Assembly (NCBI GenBank): GCA_902583645.1
Contig: CACHWQ010000004.1
Location: forward strand, 18,085-82,084
Direction: 5' to 3'
Length of the DNA: 64,000 nt
Origin: an uncultured Pelagibacteraceae bacterium
GTDB taxonomy: Bacteria; Pseudomonadota; Alphaproteobacteria; Pelagibacterales; Pelagibacteraceae
Both the position numbers and the translations under genes were made by a program. This document shows positions 9,441-17,608 of this stretch, one piece after another. The notes beneath the pieces were generated by a model. It ran no database searches. It saw nothing but the letters and a program-made list of their open reading frames with translations, and was not told where the DNA came from. The first letter of the stretch is position 1; every line of letters starts with the position of its first letter.

Positions 9441-9884
9441 TTATCTTTTTTCCAAATATTTTTGATGATATTCTTCAGCAGTACAATAATTTTTTATTTG
9501 AGAGAGTTCAGTAACCACTTTTCCAGAAAGTTTTTTGTTATATTTTTCAATTATTCTTTTTGCAATATTTTTTTGTTCATCATTAATATAAAAAATTTCA
9601 CTTCTATATTGTGTACCAAAGTCTAGCCCTTGAGAGTTTAAGGTAGTAGGATCGTGTATTTCGAAAAAATAGTCTAAAATTTTTTCATATGTTATTATTT
9701 TTGGATCAAATTCTAACTTAACAACTTCAGCATGATTTGTATTTCCTTCACAAACTTCTTGATAGCTTGTTTTGCTCGTATTACCACCGCAATACCCTAC
9801 TTCAGTTTTATAAATCCCATCTAACCTGCTGAACTTTATTTCAGGTCCCCAAAAACATCCACAAGCTAATACTGCTATTTCCAT
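9441..9884 (-). CDS. msrA: Peptide-methionine (S)-S-oxide reductase A
   Basis: A 147-residue MsrA, at the short end of the family. The active motif GCFWG is at residues 9-13 with nucleophile Cys10. EVGYCGGNT, the HAEVVKLEFDP block and the C-terminal EEYHQKYLEKR are also conserved. It reduces the S-epimer of methionine sulfoxide in proteins, using thioredoxin. It is the first gene of the four-gene operon with sseA and the RND pump and diverges from the DMT transporter gene across 34 bases. Confidence 0.96.
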   Translation of the reverse strand: MEIAVLACGCFWGPEIKFSRLDGIYKTEVGYCGGNTSKTSYQEVCEGNTNHAEVVKLEFDPKIITYEKILDYFFEIHDPTTLNSQGLDFGTQYRSEIFYINDEQKNIAKRIIEKYNKKLSGKVVTELSQIKNYCTAEEYHQKYLEKR

Positions 9885-9918
9885 TGATTATTAAGTTTAT
9901 TAAACTAAAGTTAATCTT

Positions 9919-10800
9919 ATGTTTTCTAAAAATCAATTGGGTTTTTTGTACATGTTCTTGTCTGTATGTGCATTTTCAGTGATGGATCTTATTGTAAAAT
10001 GGTCAGATAATTACCCTCTTGGCCAGGTAATTTTTTTTAGAGGTTTTTTCGGCTTAGTTCTTTATTATTTTGTGATCCCTAGAGAAAGACTTAAAGATTT
10101 TTACTTCACAAAAAGGCCAATGTTACACTTCTCAAGATGCTTTTTTGGACTTATGGCATTATTATCTATATTCACGGCGTTGAGAAACCTTCCATTGGCA
10201 ACCGTTGTAAGTATTTCGTTTGCTGCACCAATTTTTACAACAATTTTTTCTATTTTTTTTTTAAGTGAAAGAGTTGGCTATTTTAGATGGTTAGCAGTTT
10301 TTGTTGGTTTCGTAGGAATTATTTTTATATCTGAACCAGGTTTTAGTTCATTAAATGTTTATTATATCTTTCCAGTTATTTTCGTTTTAGGAATGTCATA
10401 TGTTGCTATTTCAATCAGACAATTGTCCTCGACCGAACCAGTTTGGTTGATATCTTTGTATTTTTCTGCAGCAATTACATTAGCGGGCTTATTTACGATA
10501 CCTTATGGTTGGTTAGTGCCAAATTTAAAAGATTTAATACTTTTATCTTTCATAGGAATTTTTGGAGGTGTTGCAAATTTATGGTTGAGCCAATCTTATA
10601 AATTTTCAGAGGTGTCATTAGTTACACCATTAAAATATTTAGCTTTAGTTTTTGCAATAATTTTTGGTTATCTTATTTGGGATGAAATACCAACAATTAA
10701 AACTTTAATAGGTGCATCATTAGTAATTGTTTCATCAATAATTATATTTAGAAGAGAAATTTTATTAAAAAAACAAATTTCAACAGCAAGACATGACTAA
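9919..10800 (+). CDS. EamA/DMT-superfamily metabolite transporter
   Basis: A 293-residue membrane protein with about ten hydrophobic helices in two EamA repeats. Typical marks are SVMDLIVKW in helix 1, ATVVSISFAAPIFTTIFSIF at the end of the first repeat, and SEVSLVTPLKYLALVFAIIF in the second. Members export or import amino acids, nucleotide bases or other small metabolites, and the substrate cannot be told from sequence. It overlaps the following glycosylase gene by 8 bases. Confidence 0.9.
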   Translation: MFSKNQLGFLYMFLSVCAFSVMDLIVKWSDNYPLGQVIFFRGFFGLVLYYFVIPRERLKDFYFTKRPMLHFSRCFFGLMALLSIFTALRNLPLATVVSISFAAPIFTTIFSIFFLSERVGYFRWLAVFVGFVGIIFISEPGFSSLNVYYIFPVIFVLGMSYVAISIRQLSSTEPVWLISLYFSAAITLAGLFTIPYGWLVPNLKDLILLSFIGIFGGVANLWLSQSYKFSEVSLVTPLKYLALVFAIIFGYLIWDEIPTIKTLIGASLVIVSSIIIFRREILLKKQISTARHD

Positions 10801-11419
10801 ACCACCTAAATATTGGAAAAAAGCAACACGTTATTTATCTTCAAAAGATAAGATTATGAAGACCCTTATTAAAAAGTATGATGACAAATTTTTAACTACT
10901 AGAAAAGATGTTTTTTTTTCCCTATGTAAAAGTATTATAGGCCAACAGATCAGTGTAGCAGCAGCAAACTCAGTTTTTATTAAATTTAAAAAACTTTGTA
11001 AAAATAAAATAGAACCTAAAACAGTAAATAAATTAAGTTCACAAAAACTTAAGAAATGTGGATTGAGTCGTCAAAAAGTTAAAGGCATAAAAGAACTTGC
11101 TTATAAGTTTTATCATAAAAGGTTTAATCCGAATTTAATAAAAAAAATGAGCGACGAAGACGCGATAGCTTATCTTTCAACTCTTAGACAGATCGGCAGG
11201 TGGTCAGCTGAAATGATTTTACTTTTCACTTTTAATAGACAAAATATCTGGCCTTTACAGGATATAGGCCTTCTGAGAGCGATATCTAATAACTATAAAA
11301 AAAAATATTTACCACCAAAAATTTTTGTCAGTAAATTATACAGAAAATTTTCACCTTACTGTTCGGTAGCAACCTGGTATTTATGGAGATCCATAGACGA
11401 TGAGCCTATTCAGTATTAG
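10793..11419 (+). CDS. DNA-3-methyladenine glycosylase II-like (HhH-GPD) repair enzyme
   Basis: A 208-residue AlkA-family DNA glycosylase without the N-terminal AlkA domain. The helix-hairpin-helix runs through LRQIGRWSAEMILLFTF, and the catalytic Asp157 follows in WPLQDIGL. The front part has the usual SIIGQQISVAAA block (48-59). It would remove alkylated bases such as 3-methyladenine from DNA to start base-excision repair. The start overlaps the DMT transporter by 8 bases and the stop overlaps the opposing DUF1330 gene by 4. Confidence 0.9.
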   Translation: MTKPPKYWKKATRYLSSKDKIMKTLIKKYDDKFLTTRKDVFFSLCKSIIGQQISVAAANSVFIKFKKLCKNKIEPKTVNKLSSQKLKKCGLSRQKVKGIKELAYKFYHKRFNPNLIKKMSDEDAIAYLSTLRQIGRWSAEMILLFTFNRQNIWPLQDIGLLRAISNNYKKKYLPPKIFVSKLYRKFSPYCSVATWYLWRSIDDEPIQY

Positions 11420-11703
11420 CTGCCCTCTACTATTTGGTGGTGTCTTACAACATAACCATTAAGAATGTCATGTGCTTCCTGATATTCCTTTGAGTCATAA
11501 CATTCTACAGCAGCATTATAATCAGGAAATTCAACTACAACTGTTCGAGGCGAATTAATCCCATCGGTCGTTCTATTTTTTCCGCCTCTAACTAGAAATT
11601 TTCCTGAAAACTTTTCTACAGCTGGTTTAGCTTTAGCGGCGTACTCTTTTAATTTTTCTGAACTATGAATTTTTTCATAAACACATACCCAATAAGCTTT
11701 CAT
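11416..11703 (-). CDS. DUF1330 family protein
   Basis: A 95-residue protein of the dimeric alpha/beta-barrel fold. The stretch YAAKAKPAVEKFSGKFLVRG and then VVVEFPDYNAAVECYDSKEY are the standard DUF1330 blocks. I start it at 11703 (MKAYWVCVY), because the longer reading to 11718 would run into the upstream glycosyltransferase gene. The function of the family is not established. It lies 2 bases after the GT17 gene, so it shares its transcript, though no functional link is evident. Confidence 0.88.
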   Translation of the reverse strand: MKAYWVCVYEKIHSSEKLKEYAAKAKPAVEKFSGKFLVRGGKNRTTDGINSPRTVVVEFPDYNAAVECYDSKEYQEAHDILNGYVVRHHQIVEGS

Positions 11704-11705
11704 AT

Positions 11706-12596
11706 TTAATCTAACCACCTTTCAAATTTTTTCTTATTTTCTCTTATATATTGCGGCAATCTATCAAATTCAAATTTAGAAAGCTTTGGGCCTTTACCAA
11801 ATTTTGTTTTTCTTTGATCTACGTTTAAATTATATATAGCATGTTTCTGATTCATTATTTTTTCAATTTCATCAATTGAAAGTGGATTAATATCAAACTC
11901 GAGATGATGAAGATAAGATTTTAATTTATGCTCAATTTCTTTTGCAGACTTCATATTTGTAAAATGCCATCCACCATCATCTATAAGTCTAATACTTGTG
12001 TATTTAGTTTTTGAGAAAAAAGCATCTATCCTATAAAAAGGATATTTTTTATCTTTAATATTTCTTAGCCATTGAGGACTAATCAAATCTTTCTTTCTAC
12101 ACCCTTTTGTCCCGACCCATATATATTTAGGAAGTTTAAGGTTAAATTTATAATAAAACATATCTTGCTTAAACATTATTATTTTTTCTTTAATATTTAA
12201 AAAATCAGTTTTTTTTAGGTTAGGTATTTCATCAACATCAGAAATTAGAATTATATCGTTATCTTGAGCTTGATTTATCCCATTAGATAAAAAATTTCTT
12301 TGTCCATTCTCTCTTTTTCCAGCATTTAAAATATATTTGCCGTTTGTAATATTTTTACTGTCATTTTTATTAAAAATTTCTAAATCTTCAGGTTCTTTAT
12401 CAAAAACTAAATAAATTATTTTGTTCTTAAACTCTTTATAATGATTGATATTGAATTTTAGGTCTCTCTTTTCTCCTTTATGATTAAATTTACTTTCAAC
12501 AATAACAAAGTAGTCAACAAAATCATTTAATGAGTTAAGTCTTAAATCTAAAACTATATCTTCATCAAAATACATGAAACAGTCAAATATTTTCAT
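11706..12596 (-). CDS. Glycosyltransferase family 17-like protein
   Basis: A 296-residue protein resembling GT17, the family of eukaryotic bisecting GlcNAc-transferase III and many uncharacterised bacterial members. Family marks are the opening IFDCFMYFDEDIVLDLRL, FVIVESKFNHKGEKR, and the metal-binding DxD in ILISDVDEIPN, followed by WHFTNM near the end. It has no signal peptide or membrane helix, so it should act in the cytoplasm, probably on a surface polysaccharide precursor. No other polysaccharide gene is adjacent, so donor and acceptor are unknown. Confidence 0.85.
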   Translation of the reverse strand: MKIFDCFMYFDEDIVLDLRLNSLNDFVDYFVIVESKFNHKGEKRDLKFNINHYKEFKNKIIYLVFDKEPEDLEIFNKNDSKNITNGKYILNAGKRENGQRNFLSNGINQAQDNDIILISDVDEIPNLKKTDFLNIKEKIIMFKQDMFYYKFNLKLPKYIWVGTKGCRKKDLISPQWLRNIKDKKYPFYRIDAFFSKTKYTSIRLIDDGGWHFTNMKSAKEIEHKLKSYLHHLEFDINPLSIDEIEKIMNQKHAIYNLNVDQRKTKFGKGPKLSKFEFDRLPQYIRENKKKFERWLD

Positions 12597-12638
12597 AAAT
12601 ATATTTAATTCAACTTAATACTATAATAATAATTATAA

Positions 12639-13160
12639 ATGGAAAAAAAATTAATTATTAATTTTGATGAATACTTAGAAACAGTTGAAAAACTAGCAAT
12701 AGAAGTAAATAAAGAATTTAAACCAACAGTTCTGGTCGGTATAATGAGAGGAGCTGCCCCGATAATAGACATTTTATCAAGAATTTTTAAATTACCTACA
12801 GCGTATATTGTAATACAGAGTTATTCAGGAAAAGGATTGGAGGATAAGCAAGGAGATTTAGTGTTTGCAAGAGACATAAGTTCAATAGCAAGGCAAAAGG
12901 ATTTCGAGAGAGTATTACTTGTTGATGATTTGTCAGATACTGGTCTTACTTTAAATAAGAGTATCGATTGGCTTAAAAGTTATGATCCAGTTAAGAGTTA
13001 TATTAAGGACATAAAAACAGCATGTTTGTGGAAAAAAAAATCTTCAAAATTTAATCCAGACTTTTGTCCAATAAAATTAGATAATGATCCTTGGATAGTA
13101 CAACCAACTGAGCATTATGAAGAGATATCGATAAAGGAAATAGTTGAGAAAAATAAATAA
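12639..13160 (+). CDS. Purine phosphoribosyltransferase (xanthine/hypoxanthine type)
   Basis: A 173-residue type I phosphoribosyltransferase. The PRPP-binding signature RVLLVDDLSDTG is at residues 91-102, preceded by VGIMRGAAPIIDIL at 33-46. The C-terminal DPWIVQPTEHYEE resembles the hood region of xanthine-guanine/hypoxanthine enzymes. It would salvage a free purine base to its nucleotide. The next gene, facing it across a hairpin terminator, is a purine-type permease, which supports a purine substrate. Which base is used cannot be told. Confidence 0.85.
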   Translation: MEKKLIINFDEYLETVEKLAIEVNKEFKPTVLVGIMRGAAPIIDILSRIFKLPTAYIVIQSYSGKGLEDKQGDLVFARDISSIARQKDFERVLLVDDLSDTGLTLNKSIDWLKSYDPVKSYIKDIKTACLWKKKSSKFNPDFCPIKLDNDPWIVQPTEHYEEISIKEIVEKNK

Positions 13161-13183
13161 GGCCAGAATAAATCTGGCCTTAT
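13157..13183. terminator. Bidirectional intrinsic terminator
   Basis: A perfect 11-base stem with a 5-base loop: ATAAGGCCAGA at 13157-13167 pairs with TCTGGCCTTAT at 13173-13183. The G/C-rich core is flanked by A/T tracts. It lies between the convergent phosphoribosyltransferase and permease genes, so it can end transcripts from both sides. The stem begins inside the last codons of the phosphoribosyltransferase gene. Confidence 0.82.
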
Positions 13184-13194
13184 AAAATTTAATT

Positions 13195-14505
13195 TTAAGC
13201 TACTGCAAAACTTATTGCACTTAGAATGGCAATAACCCAAATAGCGGGAGATGTAGTTGAGAATTTTCCAGTAAATATCTTTATTAAAGCATATGAGATA
13301 AATGCTAAAGCTATTCCATTGCTTATGCTGTAAGTTAGAGGCATAGCAATCATCGCAAGTACTGCAGGCGCAGACTCAGCAATATCATCCCATTCAATAT
13401 CAGTAATATTTCTAACAAATAAAACTGCAACATATAATAAAGCTGCTCCATCTATTTCTTTTGGTAAACTCGTAGCTAATGGAGCAAAAAATAGACACGC
13501 TAGGAAAAGTACACCAATTACTAAAGATGTCATTCCTGTTCTTCCACCTGCTTTTACTCCTGCTCCAGATTCAACATAACTTGTTACAGTTGTGGTGCCC
13601 ATGAAAGCTCCAGCTACTGTCCCAACGCTATCAGCCATCATAGCTTTGTTAATGTCTTGGACTCTACCTTTGTTATCAACTTTGCCCGCAACATTTGCAA
13701 CTGATGTTAAAGTTCCAGCAGTATCAAAAAAATCTATAAATAGTAATGTAAATACAACAGTAGACATGCTTGCAGTTAATGCAGCAGACAGATCAAAATC
13801 AAATAGATATGTCATAGGAGGTATACTACCAACGACCCCATTAAATTTTGCTAGTCCGCTTAACCAGGCAATAATACTAAAAGCAATAATTCCAATTATT
13901 ATATTTCCTTTAATATTTAATTTTTCCATAACTATAATTGCCACAAAAGTTAGACAACCAAGGATAACTAATGGATTTTTTATATCTCCCAAAGTAACAA
14001 GTGTGACCGGATGATCGCCAACTACTCCCATAATTTCCAATCCAATAATTGCTAAAAACAATCCAATACCCGCACCTATTCCTAGTTTTAAACTTTTTGG
14101 TATGGAGTTAATTAACCAAGATCTTATTGGTGTTAAAGATATAATTAAAAATAATACACCAGCTACTAAAACAGCTCCAAGTGCTTCTTGAGGTGTATAA
14201 CCCATTCCCGCAACAACACCAAAAGCAACAAATGCATTTATACCCATTCCTGGAGCCAAACCTATTGGCCAAGTTTTTCCATAGAAAGCCATGATAAAGC
14301 ATGCCAAGGATGTAGCCAATATTGTTGCTGTGAAAACAGCACCGAAATCAAAGAAACCTTTTTCTGGTCCTGCAAACTCTCCTGACAGAATAAAGGGATT
14401 TAAAAACATGATATATGCCATTGTTAAGAAAGTAGTAACTCCGGCAATCACTTCGGTTTTAAAATTTGTCTTATGTTTTTTGTAATTAAAATATTTATCT
14501 AACAT
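13195..14505 (-). CDS. NCS2/AzgA-type purine permease
   Basis: A 436-residue inner-membrane transporter with about 12-14 helices. The AzgA subgroup marks are clear: TFLTMAYIMFLNP, GLAPGMGINAFVAF, and SYVESGAGVKAGGRTG. It imports adenine, guanine or hypoxanthine with protons. I place the start at 14505 (MLDKYFNYKKH) rather than further upstream, because a full AGGAGG ribosome-binding site (complement of 14511-14516) sits just ahead of it. It converges on a purine phosphoribosyltransferase, giving an uptake-plus-salvage pair. The 129-base gap upstream separates it from the divergent lipoprotein gene. Confidence 0.93.
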   Translation of the reverse strand: MLDKYFNYKKHKTNFKTEVIAGVTTFLTMAYIMFLNPFILSGEFAGPEKGFFDFGAVFTATILATSLACFIMAFYGKTWPIGLAPGMGINAFVAFGVVAGMGYTPQEALGAVLVAGVLFLIISLTPIRSWLINSIPKSLKLGIGAGIGLFLAIIGLEIMGVVGDHPVTLVTLGDIKNPLVILGCLTFVAIIVMEKLNIKGNIIIGIIAFSIIAWLSGLAKFNGVVGSIPPMTYLFDFDLSAALTASMSTVVFTLLFIDFFDTAGTLTSVANVAGKVDNKGRVQDINKAMMADSVGTVAGAFMGTTTVTSYVESGAGVKAGGRTGMTSLVIGVLFLACLFFAPLATSLPKEIDGAALLYVAVLFVRNITDIEWDDIAESAPAVLAMIAMPLTYSISNGIALAFISYALIKIFTGKFSTTSPAIWVIAILSAISFAVA

Positions 14506-14634
14506 ATAAATCCTCCTAATAAGATTGAACAATAAACGATTCTTTTTCAAAATTCCTTTTAATTGAGGGGTTTATTAACATTTTTCAACTTAGAATTTAA
14601 TTTTTTAATAAAACAAATCTGATAAACTGATCAA

Positions 14635-14940
14635 GTGCGATTAATAGCCTTTATAATTGTATTTTCAATTCTTTTGATCAAATTGACGGGTTGCCAAACT
14701 GTAAAGAATAAAACGGATGAAATTGTTAAAAAAGAAAACGAAAAATTAAGTCAATTTATTGGTCAGCCAGCTTCTGAACTAAAAATCGTTATGGGTTTAC
14801 CTGATAATGAGTATAAGTCCGATACAGGTACAAAAGTTTTTGTATATAAAACAAAAAAATATGGAATTCCTTGTGAAAGAAAATTTGAAATCAGTAATAA
14901 TGATATGGTAATTGGTTTTGTGTCTAAGGGATGTTTTTAA
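14635..14940 (+). CDS. Small lipoprotein of unknown function
   Basis: A 101-residue protein with a GTG start, a hydrophobic signal (1-19) and lipobox LTGC, lipidated Cys20. After a charged linker it has a compact domain: IGQPASELKIVMGLPDNEYK, then TKVFVYKTKKYGIPCERKFE and VIGFVSKGCF. This layout resembles small outer-membrane SmpA/OmlA-like modules, but that is weak. Two cysteines in the domain may pair. It diverges from the purine permease and is followed at once by a strong hairpin. Confidence 0.72.
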   Translation: MRLIAFIIVFSILLIKLTGCQTVKNKTDEIVKKENEKLSQFIGQPASELKIVMGLPDNEYKSDTGTKVFVYKTKKYGIPCERKFEISNNDMVIGFVSKGCF

Positions 14941-14963
14941 CTTGTGGGGATGTACCCCACAAG
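14941..14963. terminator. Strong hairpin between convergent genes
   Basis: A perfect 9-base stem with a 5-base loop: CTTGTGGGG at 14941-14949 pairs with CCCCACAAG at 14955-14963. It starts directly after the lipoprotein stop codon and faces the 3' end of hsp20. A clean T-tract is lacking on the plus side and only a short one follows on the minus side, so it may act as an mRNA 3' stabiliser or a weak terminator rather than a classical intrinsic terminator. Confidence 0.6.
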
Positions 14964-14975
14964 CAAGGTTGATAC

Positions 14976-15422
14976 TTATTTAATTTCAATAAGTTTTTTC
15001 TTTTTATAATCTGGCACAATTCTTTCACATGCAATTGTCAAAAGACCGTCTTTAAGCTCTGCACCATTTACTTTAACGTCATCGGCAATTGTAAATGATC
15101 TTGCAAACTGTCTTTGTGAAATACCTTTATGAATGATTTCACCATCTTTATTTTGATTTTCTGATTTATTAACTTGTTTAGTTCTTACAGTTAACAAATT
15201 ATCCTCGAACTCTACCTCTACATCTTTTTTTGAAAACCCGGCAAGGGCTACTTCAATTGAATATTTATCCTTTCCGGTTTTTCTGATGTTGTATGGTGGA
15301 TAATTAGATTGCATTGTTAAACCACCATTACCTAGCATATTTTCAAATTGATCAAACATGTCATCAAAACCAATTGAAAATGGTCTAAGTGAGTTAAATA
15401 TAGATAGATCCTTACTTGTCAT
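14976..15422 (-). CDS. Small heat-shock protein, Hsp20/IbpA family
   Basis: A 148-residue ATP-independent holdase chaperone. The N-terminal arm holds FDDMFDQFENML, the alpha-crystallin domain runs from NIRKTGKDKYSIEVALAGFS, and GLLTIACERIVP followed by KKLIEIK ends the chain, IEI being the usual oligomerisation motif. I start it at 15422 (MTSKDLSIF), because AGGAGG (complement of 15427-15432) lies at ideal spacing. A longer upstream reading would begin ahead of that site. A CTTGAAA heat-shock-like promoter lies at 15481-15510. Confidence 0.95.
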   Translation of the reverse strand: MTSKDLSIFNSLRPFSIGFDDMFDQFENMLGNGGLTMQSNYPPYNIRKTGKDKYSIEVALAGFSKKDVEVEFEDNLLTVRTKQVNKSENQNKDGEIIHKGISQRQFARSFTIADDVKVNGAELKDGLLTIACERIVPDYKKKKLIEIK

Positions 15423-15480
15423 TTTTCCTCCTTTGTTAGCAAGGTTATTTGTAAGCTCCAATAAGGCAACTTACATATTT

Positions 15481-15510
15481 ACATGTAGGTACTAAATTTA
15501 ATTTTTCAAG
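15481..15510 (-). promoter_or_regulatory. Putative sigma-32-type promoter of hsp20
   Basis: On the minus strand, CTTGAAA (complement of 15504-15510) is followed after 14 bases by CCTACATGT (complement of 15481-15489). The sigma-32 consensus is CTTGAAA, 11-16 bases, CCCCATnT. It sits in the short gap between the oligopeptidase stop and the hsp20 ribosome-binding site. The same CTTGAAA occurs before groES. Confidence 0.55.
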
Positions 15511-15516
15511 TAACGA

Positions 15517-17601
15517 TTAAATTTTTCCAGCGATCTTTAAAACAAATGCGTAGTCGAAAGCTATCTCTTCAATGGCTCCGTCTCTACCTGACTTACCTCC
15601 ATGACCTGCATTCATTTCCGTCTTAAGTAGCAAAAGATTATTATCAGTTTTATAATCTCTTAGCTTTGCAGTAAACTTAGCTGGTTCATCAAATAGAACT
15701 CTGTTATCACTTAAACTCGTTGTAATTAAGATGTTTGGGTAATCCATTTTTTTAATATTATTATATGGAGCATAAGAATAAATATAATTAAAGTGATCCT
15801 TATTATCCTTGGCATTACCAAATTCATCAAATTCTCCAATTGTTAATGGCAGAGAATGATCTAGGTTAGTTGTTAAACTATCTACAAAAGGAACAGCCAT
15901 TATCATTCCTAAAAATAAATCTGGATCTTTATTAACAACTGCCCCCATAAGCAATCCCCCCGCAGAACCACCCATTCCTATAATTTTACCCTTTGAGGTA
16001 AACTTTTTGTTTATCAAAAATTTTGCAGCAGCAATATAATCATTAAAAGTATTTTTCTTATTAAGAAGCTTGCCTTCTTTCCACCATTTCATTCCTCTTT
16101 CCATTCCCCCGCGAATATGTGCAGTTACCCAAATAATATTTCTGTTGATTAAACTTAATCTAGTAGAAGAAAAAGAGGGAGACATTGATGCGCCATATGA
16201 ACCATATCCATATAAAAGAAGATTTGCAGATCCATCTAAAGGTGTGTTTTTGTGTCTAGTTATTGTTAAAGGTACTTTTCTTCCATCATAAGAATTACAC
16301 TCGACTCTTTCTACTATGTAATTTTTTGGATCATGTCCTGAAGGAATAATTTGTTCCTTTACCAATTTCTTTTCTTTAGTCTTTAAATTATATAAATAAG
16401 TTCTCGCTTGAGTTTTTGGGGTAGAGTAAGAGATATAGATTAAATCAGTGTTTCTATCTCTTTGGGTATGCGAAATATTAGCATCATAAACTTTTTCATC
16501 TGTAAAAATGAGTTCTTCTTCTTTATTTGATTTTATATCTCTTACAAAAATTTTATCTAAAGCGTTTGTAAGCTCAGATCTTATAATCCAATTATTCAAA
16601 AAAGTAAGTCCACCGATCATGCTTTCATCTTTCGCTGGAATAAATACCTCCCATTTTGGCGACTCTAAACTTTTTGATTTTTCAATTTTAAAATCCTCAG
16701 CGTCTTTGTTGGTGTGAATATAAAAATAATCTCCCCAAGAACTGACGCTATAGATAATTCCTTTTTCCCTTTTTTTAATTATTTTTGGTTTAGGCAATTT
16801 TTCATTAGCTTTAAAATAATATTTTTCAGAGGTATTATGATCAGAAGAATTGATAAAATAATATTTTTCATCCGCGCTAATGCCAATGCTCACTGTAAAC
16901 GCAGGAGTTTTTTCCTCAAATATTAAAAGATCATCCCTGATCGATTTTCCAATTTCATGTCTAAAAATTTTTTTTGGCCTGTGATTTTCATCAAGCTTAG
17001 AATAAAAAATAAATTTATCATCTAAACTAAACAACACAGAACCCGAGGTATTTTCTATTTTCTCTGTAATGATTTCATTTGTCCTAATGTCTCTTACATG
17101 AATAGTAAAATACTCAGAACCTTTTAAATCTAATGAATATGCCAAATACTTGTCATTATAGCTTACTTCTAAATCACCAATACCAAAATATTCAGTTTTT
17201 AGTTTTTCTTTTTCTTTATCTCCATTCCAAATTTCTTCGATATCATTAGATCCAATTTTTTTTCTTAATTTAATTGAATAATTTCCTTTTGTTGTTGTTT
17301 TTGTCCAATACTCATAATTCGTATCTTTAAATGTCAAAGACTCATCATCTAACTTAATTCTACCCTTGATTTCATCAAAAAGTTTTTTTTGATATTCTTT
17401 CGTATCTTTTAAATTCTCCTCTGTATAACTGTTTTCATCTTCCAGATATTTCCTAACTTCTGGCAAGAGTTTAGAGCTATCTTTTAAAACTTCTAAAATA
17501 TTATTTTGATGAATCCAGCTATAATTATCCTCCCAAGTCACATTGTGACAAGATTTTAGTTCTAGTTTTTTCTCAAGTTGTGGTATTTTCATTTTAAACA
17601 T
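15517..17601 (-). CDS. ptrB: Prolyl-oligopeptidase-family peptidase (oligopeptidase B)
   Basis: A 694-residue S9A serine peptidase, the usual size for oligopeptidase B. An N-terminal beta-propeller (to about residue 420) is followed by the alpha/beta-hydrolase domain. The catalytic triad is visible: Ser in GMGGSAGGLLMGA, Asp in TTSLSDNRVLF, His in NAGHGGKSGR. LLYGYGSYGASMSPSF is the family block ahead of the nucleophile. It cuts short peptides after basic residues in the cytoplasm. Starts at 17601 or 17592 are both possible. The gene diverges from the J-domain gene across 7 bases. Confidence 0.92.
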   Translation of the reverse strand: MFKMKIPQLEKKLELKSCHNVTWEDNYSWIHQNNILEVLKDSSKLLPEVRKYLEDENSYTEENLKDTKEYQKKLFDEIKGRIKLDDESLTFKDTNYEYWTKTTTKGNYSIKLRKKIGSNDIEEIWNGDKEKEKLKTEYFGIGDLEVSYNDKYLAYSLDLKGSEYFTIHVRDIRTNEIITEKIENTSGSVLFSLDDKFIFYSKLDENHRPKKIFRHEIGKSIRDDLLIFEEKTPAFTVSIGISADEKYYFINSSDHNTSEKYYFKANEKLPKPKIIKKREKGIIYSVSSWGDYFYIHTNKDAEDFKIEKSKSLESPKWEVFIPAKDESMIGGLTFLNNWIIRSELTNALDKIFVRDIKSNKEEELIFTDEKVYDANISHTQRDRNTDLIYISYSTPKTQARTYLYNLKTKEKKLVKEQIIPSGHDPKNYIVERVECNSYDGRKVPLTITRHKNTPLDGSANLLLYGYGSYGASMSPSFSSTRLSLINRNIIWVTAHIRGGMERGMKWWKEGKLLNKKNTFNDYIAAAKFLINKKFTSKGKIIGMGGSAGGLLMGAVVNKDPDLFLGMIMAVPFVDSLTTNLDHSLPLTIGEFDEFGNAKDNKDHFNYIYSYAPYNNIKKMDYPNILITTSLSDNRVLFDEPAKFTAKLRDYKTDNNLLLLKTEMNAGHGGKSGRDGAIEEIAFDYAFVLKIAGKI

Positions 17602-17608
17602 CTATTAC

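Noticed and set aside
13592..14485. Open frames opposite the purine permease
   Set aside because: They lie antisense to conserved helices of the permease and have no ribosome-binding site or family signature.
14506..14634. Purine riboswitch ahead of the permease
   Set aside because: The 129-base leader has an excellent ribosome-binding site but I see no three-way junction core of a purine riboswitch.
14941..14963. Hairpin as a classical intrinsic terminator
   Set aside because: The stem is strong but lacks a clear T-tract on either strand, so it is reported only as a possible terminator or 3' stabiliser.
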